The notes under the pieces were generated by a model that saw only the letters and a list, made by a program, of their open reading frames with translations, was not told where the DNA came from and made no database searches. A DNA stretch of 64,000 bases, from contig NZ_JBFRBH010000001.1 in assembly GCF_040932485.1 (NCBI RefSeq), positions 682,001 through 746,000 on the forward strand. Direction: 5' to 3'. Positions 32,414-40,934 of this stretch are shown piece by piece. Positions within the stretch are counted from its first letter, which is position 1. Each line of letters starts with the position of its first letter. The position numbers and the translations under genes were made by a program. Source of the stretch: Gymnodinialimonas sp. 202GB13-11 (GTDB lineage: Bacteria; Pseudomonadota; Alphaproteobacteria; Rhodobacterales; Rhodobacteraceae).

Positions 32414-33364
32414 TCAGAGGGTCCAGGGCAGACGATCAAGATCGACATTGCCCCCGGTGATGATGACGCCCACGCGCTTGCCCGCGAAGCGTTCCTTGTT
32501 CTTGAGGATGGTCGCCAGCGGCACGGCCGAGGATGGCTCCATCACGATGCGCAGATGCTTCCACGTCAGTTTCATTGCGTCGATGATCTCCTCCTCCGAG
32601 GCGGTGAGGATATCGGTGACGTGGTTGCTGACGAAATGCCATGTGCGCTCTTTCAGCGGCACCAACAGGCCGTCGGCGATGGTCTTGGGCGCATCGTCGG
32701 CAATGATATAGCCCGCCTTGAAGCTGCGCATCGCATCATCGGCCTGTTCTGGCTCGGCGGCGATGATCTGCACCTCGGGCGCAAGCGTGGATAACGTCAG
32801 GCAGGTGCCTGAGACCATGCCACCGCCGCCGATGGGGGCCATAGCGATGTCCACGCCGTCCGTCTGCTCCATCATCTCCCGCGCGCAGGTGCCTTGGCCC
32901 GCGATCACGCGGGGGTCGTTATAGGGGTGGACGAAATCGCCCCCCGTCTTTGCCTGCACCTCGGCGAATGTCGCCTCACGCGACGTGGTTGACGGCTCAC
33001 ATTCCGTGATGTTGCCACCATAGCGGCGCACCGTGTCCTTCTTGGCCTGCGGCGCGGTCGAAGGCATCACCACGTTGCACGGGATCCCGCGCAGCATTGC
33101 CGCATAGCTGAGGCAGGAGGCGTGGTTTCCCGAGGAATGCGTCGCCACACCCTTCTCGGCCTGCTCTTCATCCAGCCCGAAAACCGCATTGGTCGCACCA
33201 CGCACCTTGAAAGCACCAGGTTCCTGAAAGTTCTCGCACTTGAAGAACAGTTCCGCGCCCGTCAGTTCGTTCAGATAGGCCGACGTGCGGATCGGCGTGC
33301 GTCGGATGTGCGGCTTGATCCGCTCATGGGCGTCAAGCATGTCCTGATAGGTGGGGATGTACAT
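32414..33364 (-). CDS. bhcB: beta-Hydroxyaspartate dehydratase BhcB
   Basis: A 316-residue fold-II PLP enzyme of the serine/threonine dehydratase type. The Schiff-base lysine is in NFQEPGAFKVRGATNAVF, the substrate loop is HSSGNHASCLSYAA, and the phosphate-binding loop is APIGGGGMVSGTC. In this operon it is BhcB, which dehydrates beta-hydroxyaspartate to iminosuccinate. The start MYIPTYQDM at 33364 matches the family and has GGACGGA just upstream; an in-frame ATG four codons earlier (33376, one base after the bhcA stop) is possible. Confidence 0.94.
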   Translation of the reverse strand: MYIPTYQDMLDAHERIKPHIRRTPIRTSAYLNELTGAELFFKCENFQEPGAFKVRGATNAVFGLDEEQAEKGVATHSSGNHASCLSYAAMLRGIPCNVVMPSTAPQAKKDTVRRYGGNITECEPSTTSREATFAEVQAKTGGDFVHPYNDPRVIAGQGTCAREMMEQTDGVDIAMAPIGGGGMVSGTCLTLSTLAPEVQIIAAEPEQADDAMRSFKAGYIIADDAPKTIADGLLVPLKERTWHFVSNHVTDILTASEEEIIDAMKLTWKHLRIVMEPSSAVPLATILKNKERFAGKRVGVIITGGNVDLDRLPWTL

Positions 33365-33377
33365 TTGTCCGTCCATA

Positions 33378-34568
33378 TCATGCTGCTTTCAAAGTGGAGG
33401 CTGCGGGATGCGAGCGGTAGAAATCCTGTGCCGCCGCAACACCGGAACCAAGTTTGATGTCCAACCCGAGATCGGCCATGACCATTTCAGCCGTTGCGAT
33501 ACCCGATAGGGTCATGACATCCGTCAGGCTGCCCAAATGGCCGATGCGGAACACTTTTCCGGCCACCTCGCCCAAGCCCACGCCGAAGGCGACGCCGTAC
33601 TGGCTGGCCGCATGGGTCACGATGTCAGTCGCGTTGAAGCCGTCCGGTGTACGGATCGCGCTGACGGTATCGGAATAGACGTCTGGCGAGGCGGCGCAGA
33701 GCTCCAGCCCCCAAGCGCCGACGGCCAGACGCACACCTTCCGCAATGCGATGGTGGCGGGCGAAGACGTTCTCCAACCCCTCATCCAGCAGCATATCCGT
33801 GGCTAGCTTCAGACCATTCATCAGGCCCACGGGCGGAGTGTAAGGGAAGGCATTCGCGGCGTAACCATTGTCCATATCTTTGATATCAAAGAAGGTTCGC
33901 GGCAGTTTGGCCGTGGCTGCGGCGTCAATCGCCTTATCCGAAAACCCAAGGATCGCCAGCCCGGCAGGCAGCATGAAACCCTTCTGGGAGCCGGTCACGG
34001 CAACGTCCACGCCCCATTCATCGAACCGGAAATCCATCGACGCGATGGAGCTTACGCCATCCACAAACAGCAGCGCCGGATGGCCCGCCGCATCCAGAGC
34101 ACGGCGCACGGCGGCGATGTCGGATTTCACGCCGGTGGCCGTCTCGTTGTGGGTGGCCAGCACCACCTTGATCTCGTGGTTTGTGTCCGCCGTCAGGATC
34201 TCTTCATACCGGTCGGCCGGCAGGCCGTGACCCCAAGGTGTCTCCACGATCTGCACATCCAGATTATGGCGCTGGCACATATCGATCCAGCGGTGCGAGA
34301 ACATGCCATTGCGCGCCGCCAGAACCTTGTCGCCGCGCGACAGCGTGTTGGTCAGCGCCGTTTCCCATCCGCCGGTACCGGTCGATGGATAGATGTAGAT
34401 ATGCGCACTGTCGGATTTGAGGATCTTGCGCACATTCTCAAGACAGGGGTTCAGAATGCCGCCGAAGACCGGTGAACGATGGTCGATGGTGGCCATGTCA
34501 CAGGCTTTGCGAATGTCCTCGGGCATGTTGGTCGGGCCGGGGATGAAAACCGGATTCTGAAAGCTCAT
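33378..34568 (-). CDS. bhcA: L-aspartate--glyoxylate aminotransferase BhcA
   Basis: A 396-residue class-V aminotransferase. It begins FQNPVFIPGPTNMPEDIR, has ATHNETATG and FVDGVSSIASMDFRFDEWGVDVAVTGSQKGFMLPAG with the PLP lysine near residue 196, and ends with a C-terminal small domain. BhcA transfers the amino group from aspartate to glyoxylate, giving oxaloacetate and regenerating glycine for BhcC. It is the first gene of bhcABCD. The upstream region is AT-rich for this genome and probably holds the promoter and operators. No bhcR gene lies beside it. Confidence 0.94.
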   Translation of the reverse strand: MSFQNPVFIPGPTNMPEDIRKACDMATIDHRSPVFGGILNPCLENVRKILKSDSAHIYIYPSTGTGGWETALTNTLSRGDKVLAARNGMFSHRWIDMCQRHNLDVQIVETPWGHGLPADRYEEILTADTNHEIKVVLATHNETATGVKSDIAAVRRALDAAGHPALLFVDGVSSIASMDFRFDEWGVDVAVTGSQKGFMLPAGLAILGFSDKAIDAAATAKLPRTFFDIKDMDNGYAANAFPYTPPVGLMNGLKLATDMLLDEGLENVFARHHRIAEGVRLAVGAWGLELCAASPDVYSDTVSAIRTPDGFNATDIVTHAASQYGVAFGVGLGEVAGKVFRIGHLGSLTDVMTLSGIATAEMVMADLGLDIKLGSGVAAAQDFYRSHPAASTLKAA

Positions 34569-34612
34569 GGCCGTCTCCTTGTTCCACGTTGGGGCAACAT
34601 AGGCCCAAGGGC

Positions 34613-34730
34613 GGGGGAGTGATATATTTGCAGAAATGGGTGATATCAGCGGAGTGGGTGCGAAAAATAAACTAAAAACAGTAAGTTATATTTTCCATGG
34701 TATGAAATAATATTCCACAATGAGAAAGGC
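34613..34730 (-). promoter_or_regulatory. Putative bhc promoter/operator region
   Basis: Compared with the rest of the window this stretch is AT-rich. It contains two GTGATAT direct repeats (34619-34625 and 34640-34646) and two similar dyad-like sites sharing TTCCA...TGA..AA: TTTTCCATGGTATGAAATA at 34691-34709 and ATTCCACAATGAGAAA at 34712-34727. The operon start is at 34568. An IclR-type regulator (BhcR) controls bhc operons in relatives, so these could be its sites; this is inference. Confidence 0.4.
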
Positions 34731-34803
34731 TGATCCAAGCGATTGGCTCTAAAGCGGTCCTTCCGTCGCCCGGTCCACTACAGAGTCGCGGGCAAGTCTG
34801 TCC

Positions 34804-35676
34804 CTATTCCGCAGCGCTCCGAAAGCCCGAAGATGCCGGCGTCGTGCGCCCGAACGCTGGCCTAAGCGCCATGTGACGGTTCACATCCTTGTAGAGCAGG
34901 TACCGGAACCGCCCCGGCCCGCCCGCATAGCAAGCCTGCGGGCAGAAGGCGCGCAGCCACATGTAATCGCCAGCCTCAACCTCAACCCAATCCTGGTTCA
35001 AACGGTAAACCGCTTTGCCCTCCAGCACATACAGCCCGTGTTCCATCACATGCGTCTCGGCAAAGGGAATGACCGCACCCGGCTCAAAGGTCACTAGGGT
35101 CACATGCATGTCGTGCCGCAGATCGGACGGGTCCACAAATCGCGTCGTGGCCCATTTCCCGTCCGTTCCCGGCATCGGGTTCGGCTCAACGTCGTCCTCA
35201 TGCAGAATGATCGGGTCCGGATGGGCCAAGCCCTCCACCGGCTCATAGGCCTTGCGGATCCAGTGGAACCGCACAGGCTCGTCGCTCCTGTTAGCAAAAG
35301 CCCAGTTGCTCGCAGGTGGAAGGTAGACATAGTGCCCGGGCCGCAAGTCTGTCGACGCCCCGTCGATGGTGATCGTTCCCGTGCCCTCAACGACGAACAA
35401 CACGCCCTCAGCCGATGCATCCGTCTCGGGCCGCTCCGACCCGCCGCCGGGCGAGACTTCCATGATGTATTGCGAAAATGTCTCTGCAAACCCGCTCAGG
35501 GGCCGGGACAGAACCCACAGCCGCGTCTCCGTCCAGAAGGGCAAAAAGCTCGTCACGATGTCGCGCATCGTCCCGCGTGGGATCACCGCATAAGCATCGG
35601 TAAAAACCGCCCGGTCCGTCAAAAGCTGCTCTTGCGGCGGGTGTCCACCGGTTGGCGCGAAATAGCGTGCGGTCAT
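34804..35676 (-). CDS. allE: (S)-Ureidoglycine aminohydrolase
   Basis: A 290-residue bicupin matching AllE/YlbA. It begins TARYFAPTGGHPPQEQLLTDRA. The first cupin has VEGTGTITIDGASTDLRPGHYVYLPP, and the second has the Mn-binding residues in VIPFAETHVMEHGLYVLEGKAVY with the conserved Glu/His/His/Gln pattern. It hydrolyses ureidoglycine to ureidoglycolate and ammonia, the step before AllA. It lies 235 bp upstream of bhcA on the same strand, so expression could be linked, but a separate bhc promoter seems likely. Allantoate amidohydrolase, which makes its substrate, is not in the window. Confidence 0.92.
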   Translation of the reverse strand: MTARYFAPTGGHPPQEQLLTDRAVFTDAYAVIPRGTMRDIVTSFLPFWTETRLWVLSRPLSGFAETFSQYIMEVSPGGGSERPETDASAEGVLFVVEGTGTITIDGASTDLRPGHYVYLPPASNWAFANRSDEPVRFHWIRKAYEPVEGLAHPDPIILHEDDVEPNPMPGTDGKWATTRFVDPSDLRHDMHVTLVTFEPGAVIPFAETHVMEHGLYVLEGKAVYRLNQDWVEVEAGDYMWLRAFCPQACYAGGPGRFRYLLYKDVNRHMALRPAFGRTTPASSGFRSAAE

Positions 35677-35876
35677 GAATGCTCCGGGGTTTGGGTTCCC
35701 CCGATACTAGGCTGAACGCCGTGGGGGCGACCATGACGGATTGCCAACAGGACTTTTCGGGAAAATCAAACAATTGGCCGGATTGGAAAAAATGACAGAA
35801 GATGCCACGCAGCCTTTTCATGCCAAAGCCGCAGCATGCGACGAAGCGCATGAACATAAGACTGGAACGGAAGAAG

Positions 35877-35951
35877 TGGCAGCCCGTAGGGGAATCGAAC
35901 CCCTCTTTCCAGGTTGAAAACCTGGCGTCCTAACCGATAGACGAACGGGCC
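35877..35951 (-). tRNA. tRNA-Glu (anticodon TTC)
   Basis: Read on the minus strand, a 75-nt cloverleaf including an encoded CCA. The acceptor stem is GGCCCGT/ACGGGCT with a G-U at position 1-72. The D arm contains TCTATCGGTTAGGA, the anticodon stem-loop is CCAGG TTTTCAA CCTGG (anticodon TTC), and the T arm is AGGGG TTCGATT CCCCT. There is no intron and no sign of an integrated element at its 3' end. Confidence 0.95.
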
Positions 35952-35967
35952 ACGTTTGGCAGTGAGG

Positions 35968-35986
35968 TGGCTTCTAGAAAAAGCCA
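35968..35986 (-). terminator. Possible terminator hairpin after recJ
   Basis: A short stem (TGGCTT / AAGCCA) with a 7-nt loop that is T-rich on the minus strand lies 44 bp after the recJ stop codon and just before the tRNA-Glu gene. There is no long U-run, so this is tentative. Confidence 0.35.
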
Positions 35987-36029
35987 AGCGCAGGTTCAAG
36001 CGGATTCTTTGCGCGATTGGTGCGAAAAT

Positions 36030-37769
36030 TCATTCCGCCCAGGCGGCGTCCTCCAACCTCAGCTGCACGCTTGTACGGCCCTGCCAATGGTTCAGTTCCA
36101 CCCGGCCCGCAACATGCACTGGTCTGCCGTTATGGGCCTGCAATTCATCAAGGCCCGAGGTCACGGCATCAAAGCAGATCGCGTCAATCGTCTTGGGGCC
36201 ACCATCGCCAAGGGTCAGCTTCAAATGCGTCTCACCCACGGGGCGCGTGTGCCGGATGCGTAGTGCGGGCAGGGCAAAGCGGGGGGCAGGCGCGCCTGCA
36301 CCAAATGGGCCCGCCGTCTCGATCTGTTCGATCAACTCAGGCGTCGCAGCCGATGGCATCAGCGTGGCGTCCAACCGCAGGTCCGCCGGTCCACCTCGCC
36401 CCGCGCCCTGCTTTGCCAAAAGCTCGGAAAGCCGCTCCATCGCAGGCTCCAACTGAGCCCGGGACAGGGACAGCCCCGCCGCCATCTTGTGCCCGCCGCC
36501 CTTCTGGATCAGCCCCTCAGCCGCAAGCCGCTGGATCGAGGCCCCCAAATCCACTCCGGCCACCGATCGGCCCGAGCCTTTACCCTCATCCCCGTCGAAG
36601 CCGATCACAACCGACGGGCGGCGCGTGCGATCCTTCAGGCGCGAGGCCACAATGCCGACAACGCCCGGATGCCAGCCATCCTCCGCCGCCCAGATCAGCG
36701 GTGCATCCAGCCCGCGCCCCTCAGCTTGGGCAAGGGCCGCTTCCCGCACTCTCATCTCAATCTCGCGCCGGTCCGTGTTCAGCGTATCAAGCCGCGCGGC
36801 GAGTTTCTCTGCCTCAGACACATTGTCCGTCGACAATAGCCGCGCACCAAGGTCCGCCGCGCCGATCCGCCCGCCTGCATTCACGCGCGGGCCAAGGACA
36901 AAGCCCAAGTGGTAGGAGGTCGGCGCACGGTCCAGCCGCCCCACATCCGACAGCGCCACAAGGCCGGGCCGTTGCCGCCGCGCCATGACTTTCAGGCCTT
37001 GCCGCACCAGCGCCCGGTTCACGCCGATCAGCGGTGCGACGTCAGCCACGGTGGCCAACGCCACGAGGTCAAGCATCGCCATTAAATCAGGGCCCTGCAC
37101 ACCCTCAGCGCGCAGGCGGCGGTTCGCCTCCACGAGCACCATGAACACCACGCCAGCCGCACAAAGGTGGCCCAGATCGCCGCTTTCATCCTGCCGGTTC
37201 GGGTTCACGACGGCCACGCATTCAGGCAACTCGGCGCTGGCAAGGTGGTGGTCCAGCACGATCACATCCGCCCCCTGCGCCGCCGCAATCGGCCCGTGCG
37301 ACAGGGTTCCGCAATCCACGCAAATGATCAGGTCATGGTCCGCCGCCAGCGCCGCCATAGCCTCATCATTCGGGCCATAGCCCTCATCGATCCGGTCCGG
37401 GACGTAGAGCGTGGCACCTCGGTTCAACCCGCGCAGCCACCAGATCAGCAGCGCGGCGGAGGAGCCCCCGTCCACATCGTAATCTGCGAAAATCGCGATC
37501 CGTTCCCCTGCCCTGGCCGCTGCAACGATGCGGTCCGCTGCAGGTCCCATGTCGCGCAGCACCATCGGGTCGGGCAGCAGGTCTCGCAGAGCGGGGGCAA
37601 GGAAACCCGGCGCATCCTCAGGGCTAACGCCGCGCTGTGCCAGAATGGCAGCGACGGCAGGCGGCAGGTCAGCGCGTTGTACCAACGCCTCCGCGTGGCG
37701 CGCGATCTCGTCAGAGGGGCCAACCCAGCGCCGCCCCGTCAGGGAGCTTTCGACACCGAGGTAGCTCAT
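36030..37769 (-). CDS. recJ: Single-stranded-DNA-specific exonuclease RecJ
   Basis: A 579-residue DHH-family nuclease. Motif I is FADYDVDGGSSAALL (residues 95-109). The DCGT and VLDHHLASAELP motifs (the DHH) follow, then LATVADVAPL. The DHHA1 part ends with KGSGRSVAGVD and QKGGGHKMAAGLSL, and a C-terminal OB fold completes it. RecJ degrades single-stranded DNA 5' to 3' in recombination and mismatch repair. Its start overlaps the stop of the cysteine hydrolase gene by 4 bp (ATGA), forming a glpX-hydrolase-recJ transcript. Confidence 0.95.
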   Translation of the reverse strand: MSYLGVESSLTGRRWVGPSDEIARHAEALVQRADLPPAVAAILAQRGVSPEDAPGFLAPALRDLLPDPMVLRDMGPAADRIVAAARAGERIAIFADYDVDGGSSAALLIWWLRGLNRGATLYVPDRIDEGYGPNDEAMAALAADHDLIICVDCGTLSHGPIAAAQGADVIVLDHHLASAELPECVAVVNPNRQDESGDLGHLCAAGVVFMVLVEANRRLRAEGVQGPDLMAMLDLVALATVADVAPLIGVNRALVRQGLKVMARRQRPGLVALSDVGRLDRAPTSYHLGFVLGPRVNAGGRIGAADLGARLLSTDNVSEAEKLAARLDTLNTDRREIEMRVREAALAQAEGRGLDAPLIWAAEDGWHPGVVGIVASRLKDRTRRPSVVIGFDGDEGKGSGRSVAGVDLGASIQRLAAEGLIQKGGGHKMAAGLSLSRAQLEPAMERLSELLAKQGAGRGGPADLRLDATLMPSAATPELIEQIETAGPFGAGAPAPRFALPALRIRHTRPVGETHLKLTLGDGGPKTIDAICFDAVTSGLDELQAHNGRPVHVAGRVELNHWQGRTSVQLRLEDAAWAE

Positions 37770-38323
37770 GGCCCCTCGGCCAGGATCGCGTCGGTTGTCA
37801 CGGCGGTGCAGAACTCACCATGCAGATGGCTGATTGCCGTGTCATGGATCACCTGAGGGTCCAGCGCGGCCATGTCCGGCGCCCAGTCTGTTGAGGCATT
37901 GGAGGCAAAGGAAGCGCAAGCGTCATGGGCCAGCCGCACATTGAAGCCAAGGTTCGCCGCCATCCGCGTGGTGGTTGAGACGCAATGCGGCGTGGTCAGG
38001 CCGCAAATCACAAGATCGCCGACACTGGAATGGTTCAGATGATCTTCCAACTCGGTGCCGATGAACGCGGAATTCACGTGCTTCTCAAAGATCGGCTCGC
38101 CGTCGCGCGGCGTGACCTCGTGTTTGAAGATCGTCCCTTCCGAGACCAGAGGGCTCGCAAACTCGGTACTGACATGGCGGATGTGGCAGACGGGGGCCGC
38201 CCATTTGCGCCACTCCGCCAGCAGGCGGCCCGCATTGGCTTCCGCCTGCGGGTTGTTGCGCGCGCCCCAGCAAGGCTCGTCAAACCCCATTTGGATGTCG
38301 ATCAGGATCAGGGCAGAGGTCAT
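37766..38323 (-). CDS. Isochorismatase-like cysteine hydrolase
   Basis: A 185-residue protein with the catalytic triad of the cysteine hydrolase family: Asp9 in LILIDIQMGFDEP, Lys81 in FEKHVNSAFIG, and Cys114 in GLTTPHCVSTTTR, preceded by the non-proline cis-peptide region. Family members hydrolyse amides (nicotinamide, N-carbamoylsarcosine, ureidoacrylate) or isochorismate. The substrate cannot be assigned from motifs. It sits between glpX (9 bp) and recJ (4-bp overlap). Confidence 0.88.
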   Translation of the reverse strand: MTSALILIDIQMGFDEPCWGARNNPQAEANAGRLLAEWRKWAAPVCHIRHVSTEFASPLVSEGTIFKHEVTPRDGEPIFEKHVNSAFIGTELEDHLNHSSVGDLVICGLTTPHCVSTTTRMAANLGFNVRLAHDACASFASNASTDWAPDMAALDPQVIHDTAISHLHGEFCTAVTTDAILAEGP

Positions 38324-38332
38324 GCCGCCCCT

Positions 38333-39295
38333 TCAGTGCCGCGGGTTACGGTAGCTCATCCGCCGGACGGACCCGGTTTTGGAGCGCATCAGGATCGTCT
38401 CGGTCGTCAGATGCGTGGGCTCACGGACGATGCCGGGCAGAATGGAGCCGTCTGTGACGCCGGTGGCCGCAAAGATCACGTCCGCCGTGACCATGTCATC
38501 GCGGCTGTAGATGCGGTCGAGATCGGTGATGCCTGCCTTGGCTGCACGGCCTTTCTCGTCATCATTGCGGAAGGTCAGCCGCCCCCACATCTGCCCGCCC
38601 ATGCATTTCAGCGCTGCGGCGGCCAGAACGCCCTCTGGCGCGCCGCCCAGACCCATATACATGTCAATGCCGGTCTTCTCGGCCTCGGCGCAGTGGATCA
38701 CACCGGCCACGTCCCCATCGGTGATCAGGCGGATCGCGGCGCCGGTGTCGCGCAGCTCGGCGATCATCGCTTCGTGGCGAGGTCGGTCGAGGACACAAAC
38801 GGTGATATCCTTAGTCGTGCATTGCTTGGCAGCCGCCAGAAGGCGGACGCGTTCGCCGGGGGTCTGGTCAAGGCTCACGATGTTTTCCGGGTAGCCGGGG
38901 CCGATGGCGAGCTTCTCCATATAGACGTCCGGGGCGTGCAGCATGGAGCCGCGCGGACCCATGGCGATGACAGTCAGCGCGTTTGGCATATCTTTGGCAG
39001 TAAGCGTTGTGCCTTCGAGTGGGTCGAGCGCAATGTCCACATCCGGACCGGTGCCTGAGCCGACTTCCTCACCAATGTAGAGCATCGGAGCCTCGTCGCG
39101 TTCACCTTCACCGATCACCACGACGCCTTTGATGTCGAGGCGGTTGAGCTGCTCACGCATCGCGTTGACGGCGGCCTGATCGGCGGCTTTCTCATCCCCG
39201 CGGCCGATCCATTCGGCGGAGGCAATTGCAGCGGCCTCTGAGACGCGGGCGAGGCCGAGTGAAAGCGTGCGGTCGTTGAAATCTTTCTTGGCCAT
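38333..39295 (-). CDS. glpX: Class II fructose-1,6-bisphosphatase GlpX
   Basis: A 320-residue GlpX-type phosphatase with the Li+-sensitive phosphatase motifs VVIGEGERDEAPMLYIGE and VDIALDPLEGTTLTA (metal-binding Glu and Asp residues), and YMGLGGAPEGVLAAAALKCMGGQM. It dephosphorylates fructose-1,6-bisphosphate for gluconeogenesis, and in some bacteria also sedoheptulose-1,7-bisphosphate. It is the first gene of a glpX-hydrolase-recJ run; the 208 bp upstream contain a perfect short palindrome at 39457-39470. Confidence 0.95.
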   Translation of the reverse strand: MAKKDFNDRTLSLGLARVSEAAAIASAEWIGRGDEKAADQAAVNAMREQLNRLDIKGVVVIGEGERDEAPMLYIGEEVGSGTGPDVDIALDPLEGTTLTAKDMPNALTVIAMGPRGSMLHAPDVYMEKLAIGPGYPENIVSLDQTPGERVRLLAAAKQCTTKDITVCVLDRPRHEAMIAELRDTGAAIRLITDGDVAGVIHCAEAEKTGIDMYMGLGGAPEGVLAAAALKCMGGQMWGRLTFRNDDEKGRAAKAGITDLDRIYSRDDMVTADVIFAATGVTDGSILPGIVREPTHLTTETILMRSKTGSVRRMSYRNPRH

Positions 39296-39456
39296 GTGTG
39301 TCCCTGCGCGATGTGAGCCTGTGTTGGATGTGGCTTATCTTGCGGAGGCTGGAGCGACAAGGCTGGGGGCGCTAACGCAAGGCAAACGGGTGGCGACGTC
39401 TCACGGTTGATACGCCAAAAGTGAATAGAAACGTCCCAAAAATACCACTCAGCTAT

Positions 39457-39470
39457 TCATTCTTGAATGA
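39457..39470. promoter_or_regulatory. Perfect palindrome TCATTC-TT-GAATGA upstream of glpX
   Basis: A 6-bp perfect inverted repeat with 2-bp spacer, 162 bp upstream of the glpX start and 34 bp after the stop of the PhoD-like gene. It lies in an AT-richer patch. It may be an operator or part of a weak terminator. Confidence 0.4.
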
Positions 39471-39503
39471 GCAACCTGCACACCGGATCGCGCAACGCGC
39501 CCG

Positions 39504-40928
39504 TCAGATCGCCAAAGCCGGGGAGGGGCCGTGGGTTTCGAAATGCCAGACGGCGTGCCACTCCGCTCCCCGCCGCTCCAACACCAGCGCGTTGCGGTCA
39601 GCCACATAGCGCAGGCTTTGCCCCGGTATCCGGCGGATGCGGATGGGGTGGCCTTGCAAAGGGCTTTCGCCTAACCGCGAGAGTGCGCCAAGGAAACGCG
39701 CCCAAGCCTTGGGCGGCGGACGGTGGGTGATGCCGGAGGCCACAAGCTGGTGCAGCGGCTGGCCATTGCGCGCGGCCATCTCAGCGCGCGTGGCGAGGTG
39801 GATTTCGCCTGACAGGATGGTCACGTCTTGGCCGTCCATCTCCTGCATCTGCATCATCAAGGTAAGCATCCGACGCCAGCTGTCGCGATGGGCGCGGGAT
39901 TGCCATTGGTCGCGCAAGTCATCTTCGTATTTCTGCATTTTTGGGGTCAGGACCATGAGCGCCTCGAGGATCGAAAGGCGCGGCCCCAGCAGCGGCACCG
40001 ACGACATGACAAACGTATGGCCTGTGAAATCCACAGCCGCCTGCGCCTCCACCGCGCGCCAGCCACCATCGTCCATTACCTGCCGCCGTGTACGCTCACC
40101 CCGTAGATCGGGGCCGAGCAGGCGCAAGCCGGGCGCGCTGACCTGCCAACCGAGGTGATAGCCCTCAGGGTCGTCGAAGCGGGCGGGCAGATCACCTGCA
40201 ATGGTGCCATGCTGGAAGGCCAGAGTGGCCTCTTTCGCGACCTCGAACAGGCATTGGCCCACGGGGGAATAGGTGCGCGAGCGCGGCAGGGAGCCCCAGC
40301 CATCGCAAATATCGTGATCGTCCCATTGCGCAAGCGCAGGGACGCGGGCCACGAGCCAGGCATAATTGGGGTGCTTGAGTTGGGCGATATAGCGCTCGGC
40401 AAAACGTTCACGCAGGTGGGCGCGCAGATCGTCGATGTCGTGGGGCAAGGGATCGCGCGGGATCTTGTCGGGCCAGTCTTCGCTGAGGGGATGCCCGTGC
40501 GTCGCCTCGTCCGCGTAAACCTGATCGCCGCCGTGCAGCAGCAACGCAAAGGGCGCGCGGCGGTGTTCGTCGGCCAGATGCGCCCACATGACGTTCCGCT
40601 CTTCCTCGTCGCGGTCCATATCGCCATGTTCCTCACCATTGCAGGAGGCATAGGCGAGGCGCAGATCGCCCGTCAGGTCAGAGGCGAGGGCGTAGGTTTC
40701 GCCGTTCCAACTGTAGGAGGACGGCGCATCGGCGGGCACGGAGAAGCGCGCGCGGTAGAGGATTGCGCTGTCGTAGTGGAGGAGTTCGGTCGGCGCGACA
40801 GTCTCGTCAGTGGTGCTGACGGGGCCGGGGCTTTGGCCTGGTGGCGCCACGAAGATTGCGGCCAGATGCATCCGCCCGTTGGCGATATCGTCAAGGATCA
40901 GGAGGGGGCCGAGGATCCGGTCCAGCAT
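39504..40928 (-). CDS. PhoD-like alkaline phosphatase family protein
   Basis: A 474-residue metallophosphatase of the PhoD type: YASCNGEEHGDMDRD near residue 95, FALLLHGGDQVYADEA, the LAQWDDHDICDGWGS motif, and TILSGEIHLATRAEM supplying metal ligands. No signal peptide or Tat motif is visible, so it may be cytoplasmic, unlike secreted PhoD enzymes. Substrates of this branch are unknown. It starts 6 bp after hom and is probably co-transcribed with it. Confidence 0.85.
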   Translation of the reverse strand: MLDRILGPLLILDDIANGRMHLAAIFVAPPGQSPGPVSTTDETVAPTELLHYDSAILYRARFSVPADAPSSYSWNGETYALASDLTGDLRLAYASCNGEEHGDMDRDEEERNVMWAHLADEHRRAPFALLLHGGDQVYADEATHGHPLSEDWPDKIPRDPLPHDIDDLRAHLRERFAERYIAQLKHPNYAWLVARVPALAQWDDHDICDGWGSLPRSRTYSPVGQCLFEVAKEATLAFQHGTIAGDLPARFDDPEGYHLGWQVSAPGLRLLGPDLRGERTRRQVMDDGGWRAVEAQAAVDFTGHTFVMSSVPLLGPRLSILEALMVLTPKMQKYEDDLRDQWQSRAHRDSWRRMLTLMMQMQEMDGQDVTILSGEIHLATRAEMAARNGQPLHQLVASGITHRPPPKAWARFLGALSRLGESPLQGHPIRIRRIPGQSLRYVADRNALVLERRGAEWHAVWHFETHGPSPALAI

Positions 40929-40934
40929 GTGCGC

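Noticed and set aside
35792-35917. Small open frame (about 41 codons) running into the tRNA-Glu gene on the plus strand
   Set aside because: No ribosome site, and the second half is the complement of the tRNA; coding is unlikely.
35877-35951. tRNA-Glu as an attachment site of an integrated element
   Set aside because: No integrase, no repeat of the tRNA 3' end, and ordinary core genes (recJ, bhc, allE) on both sides.
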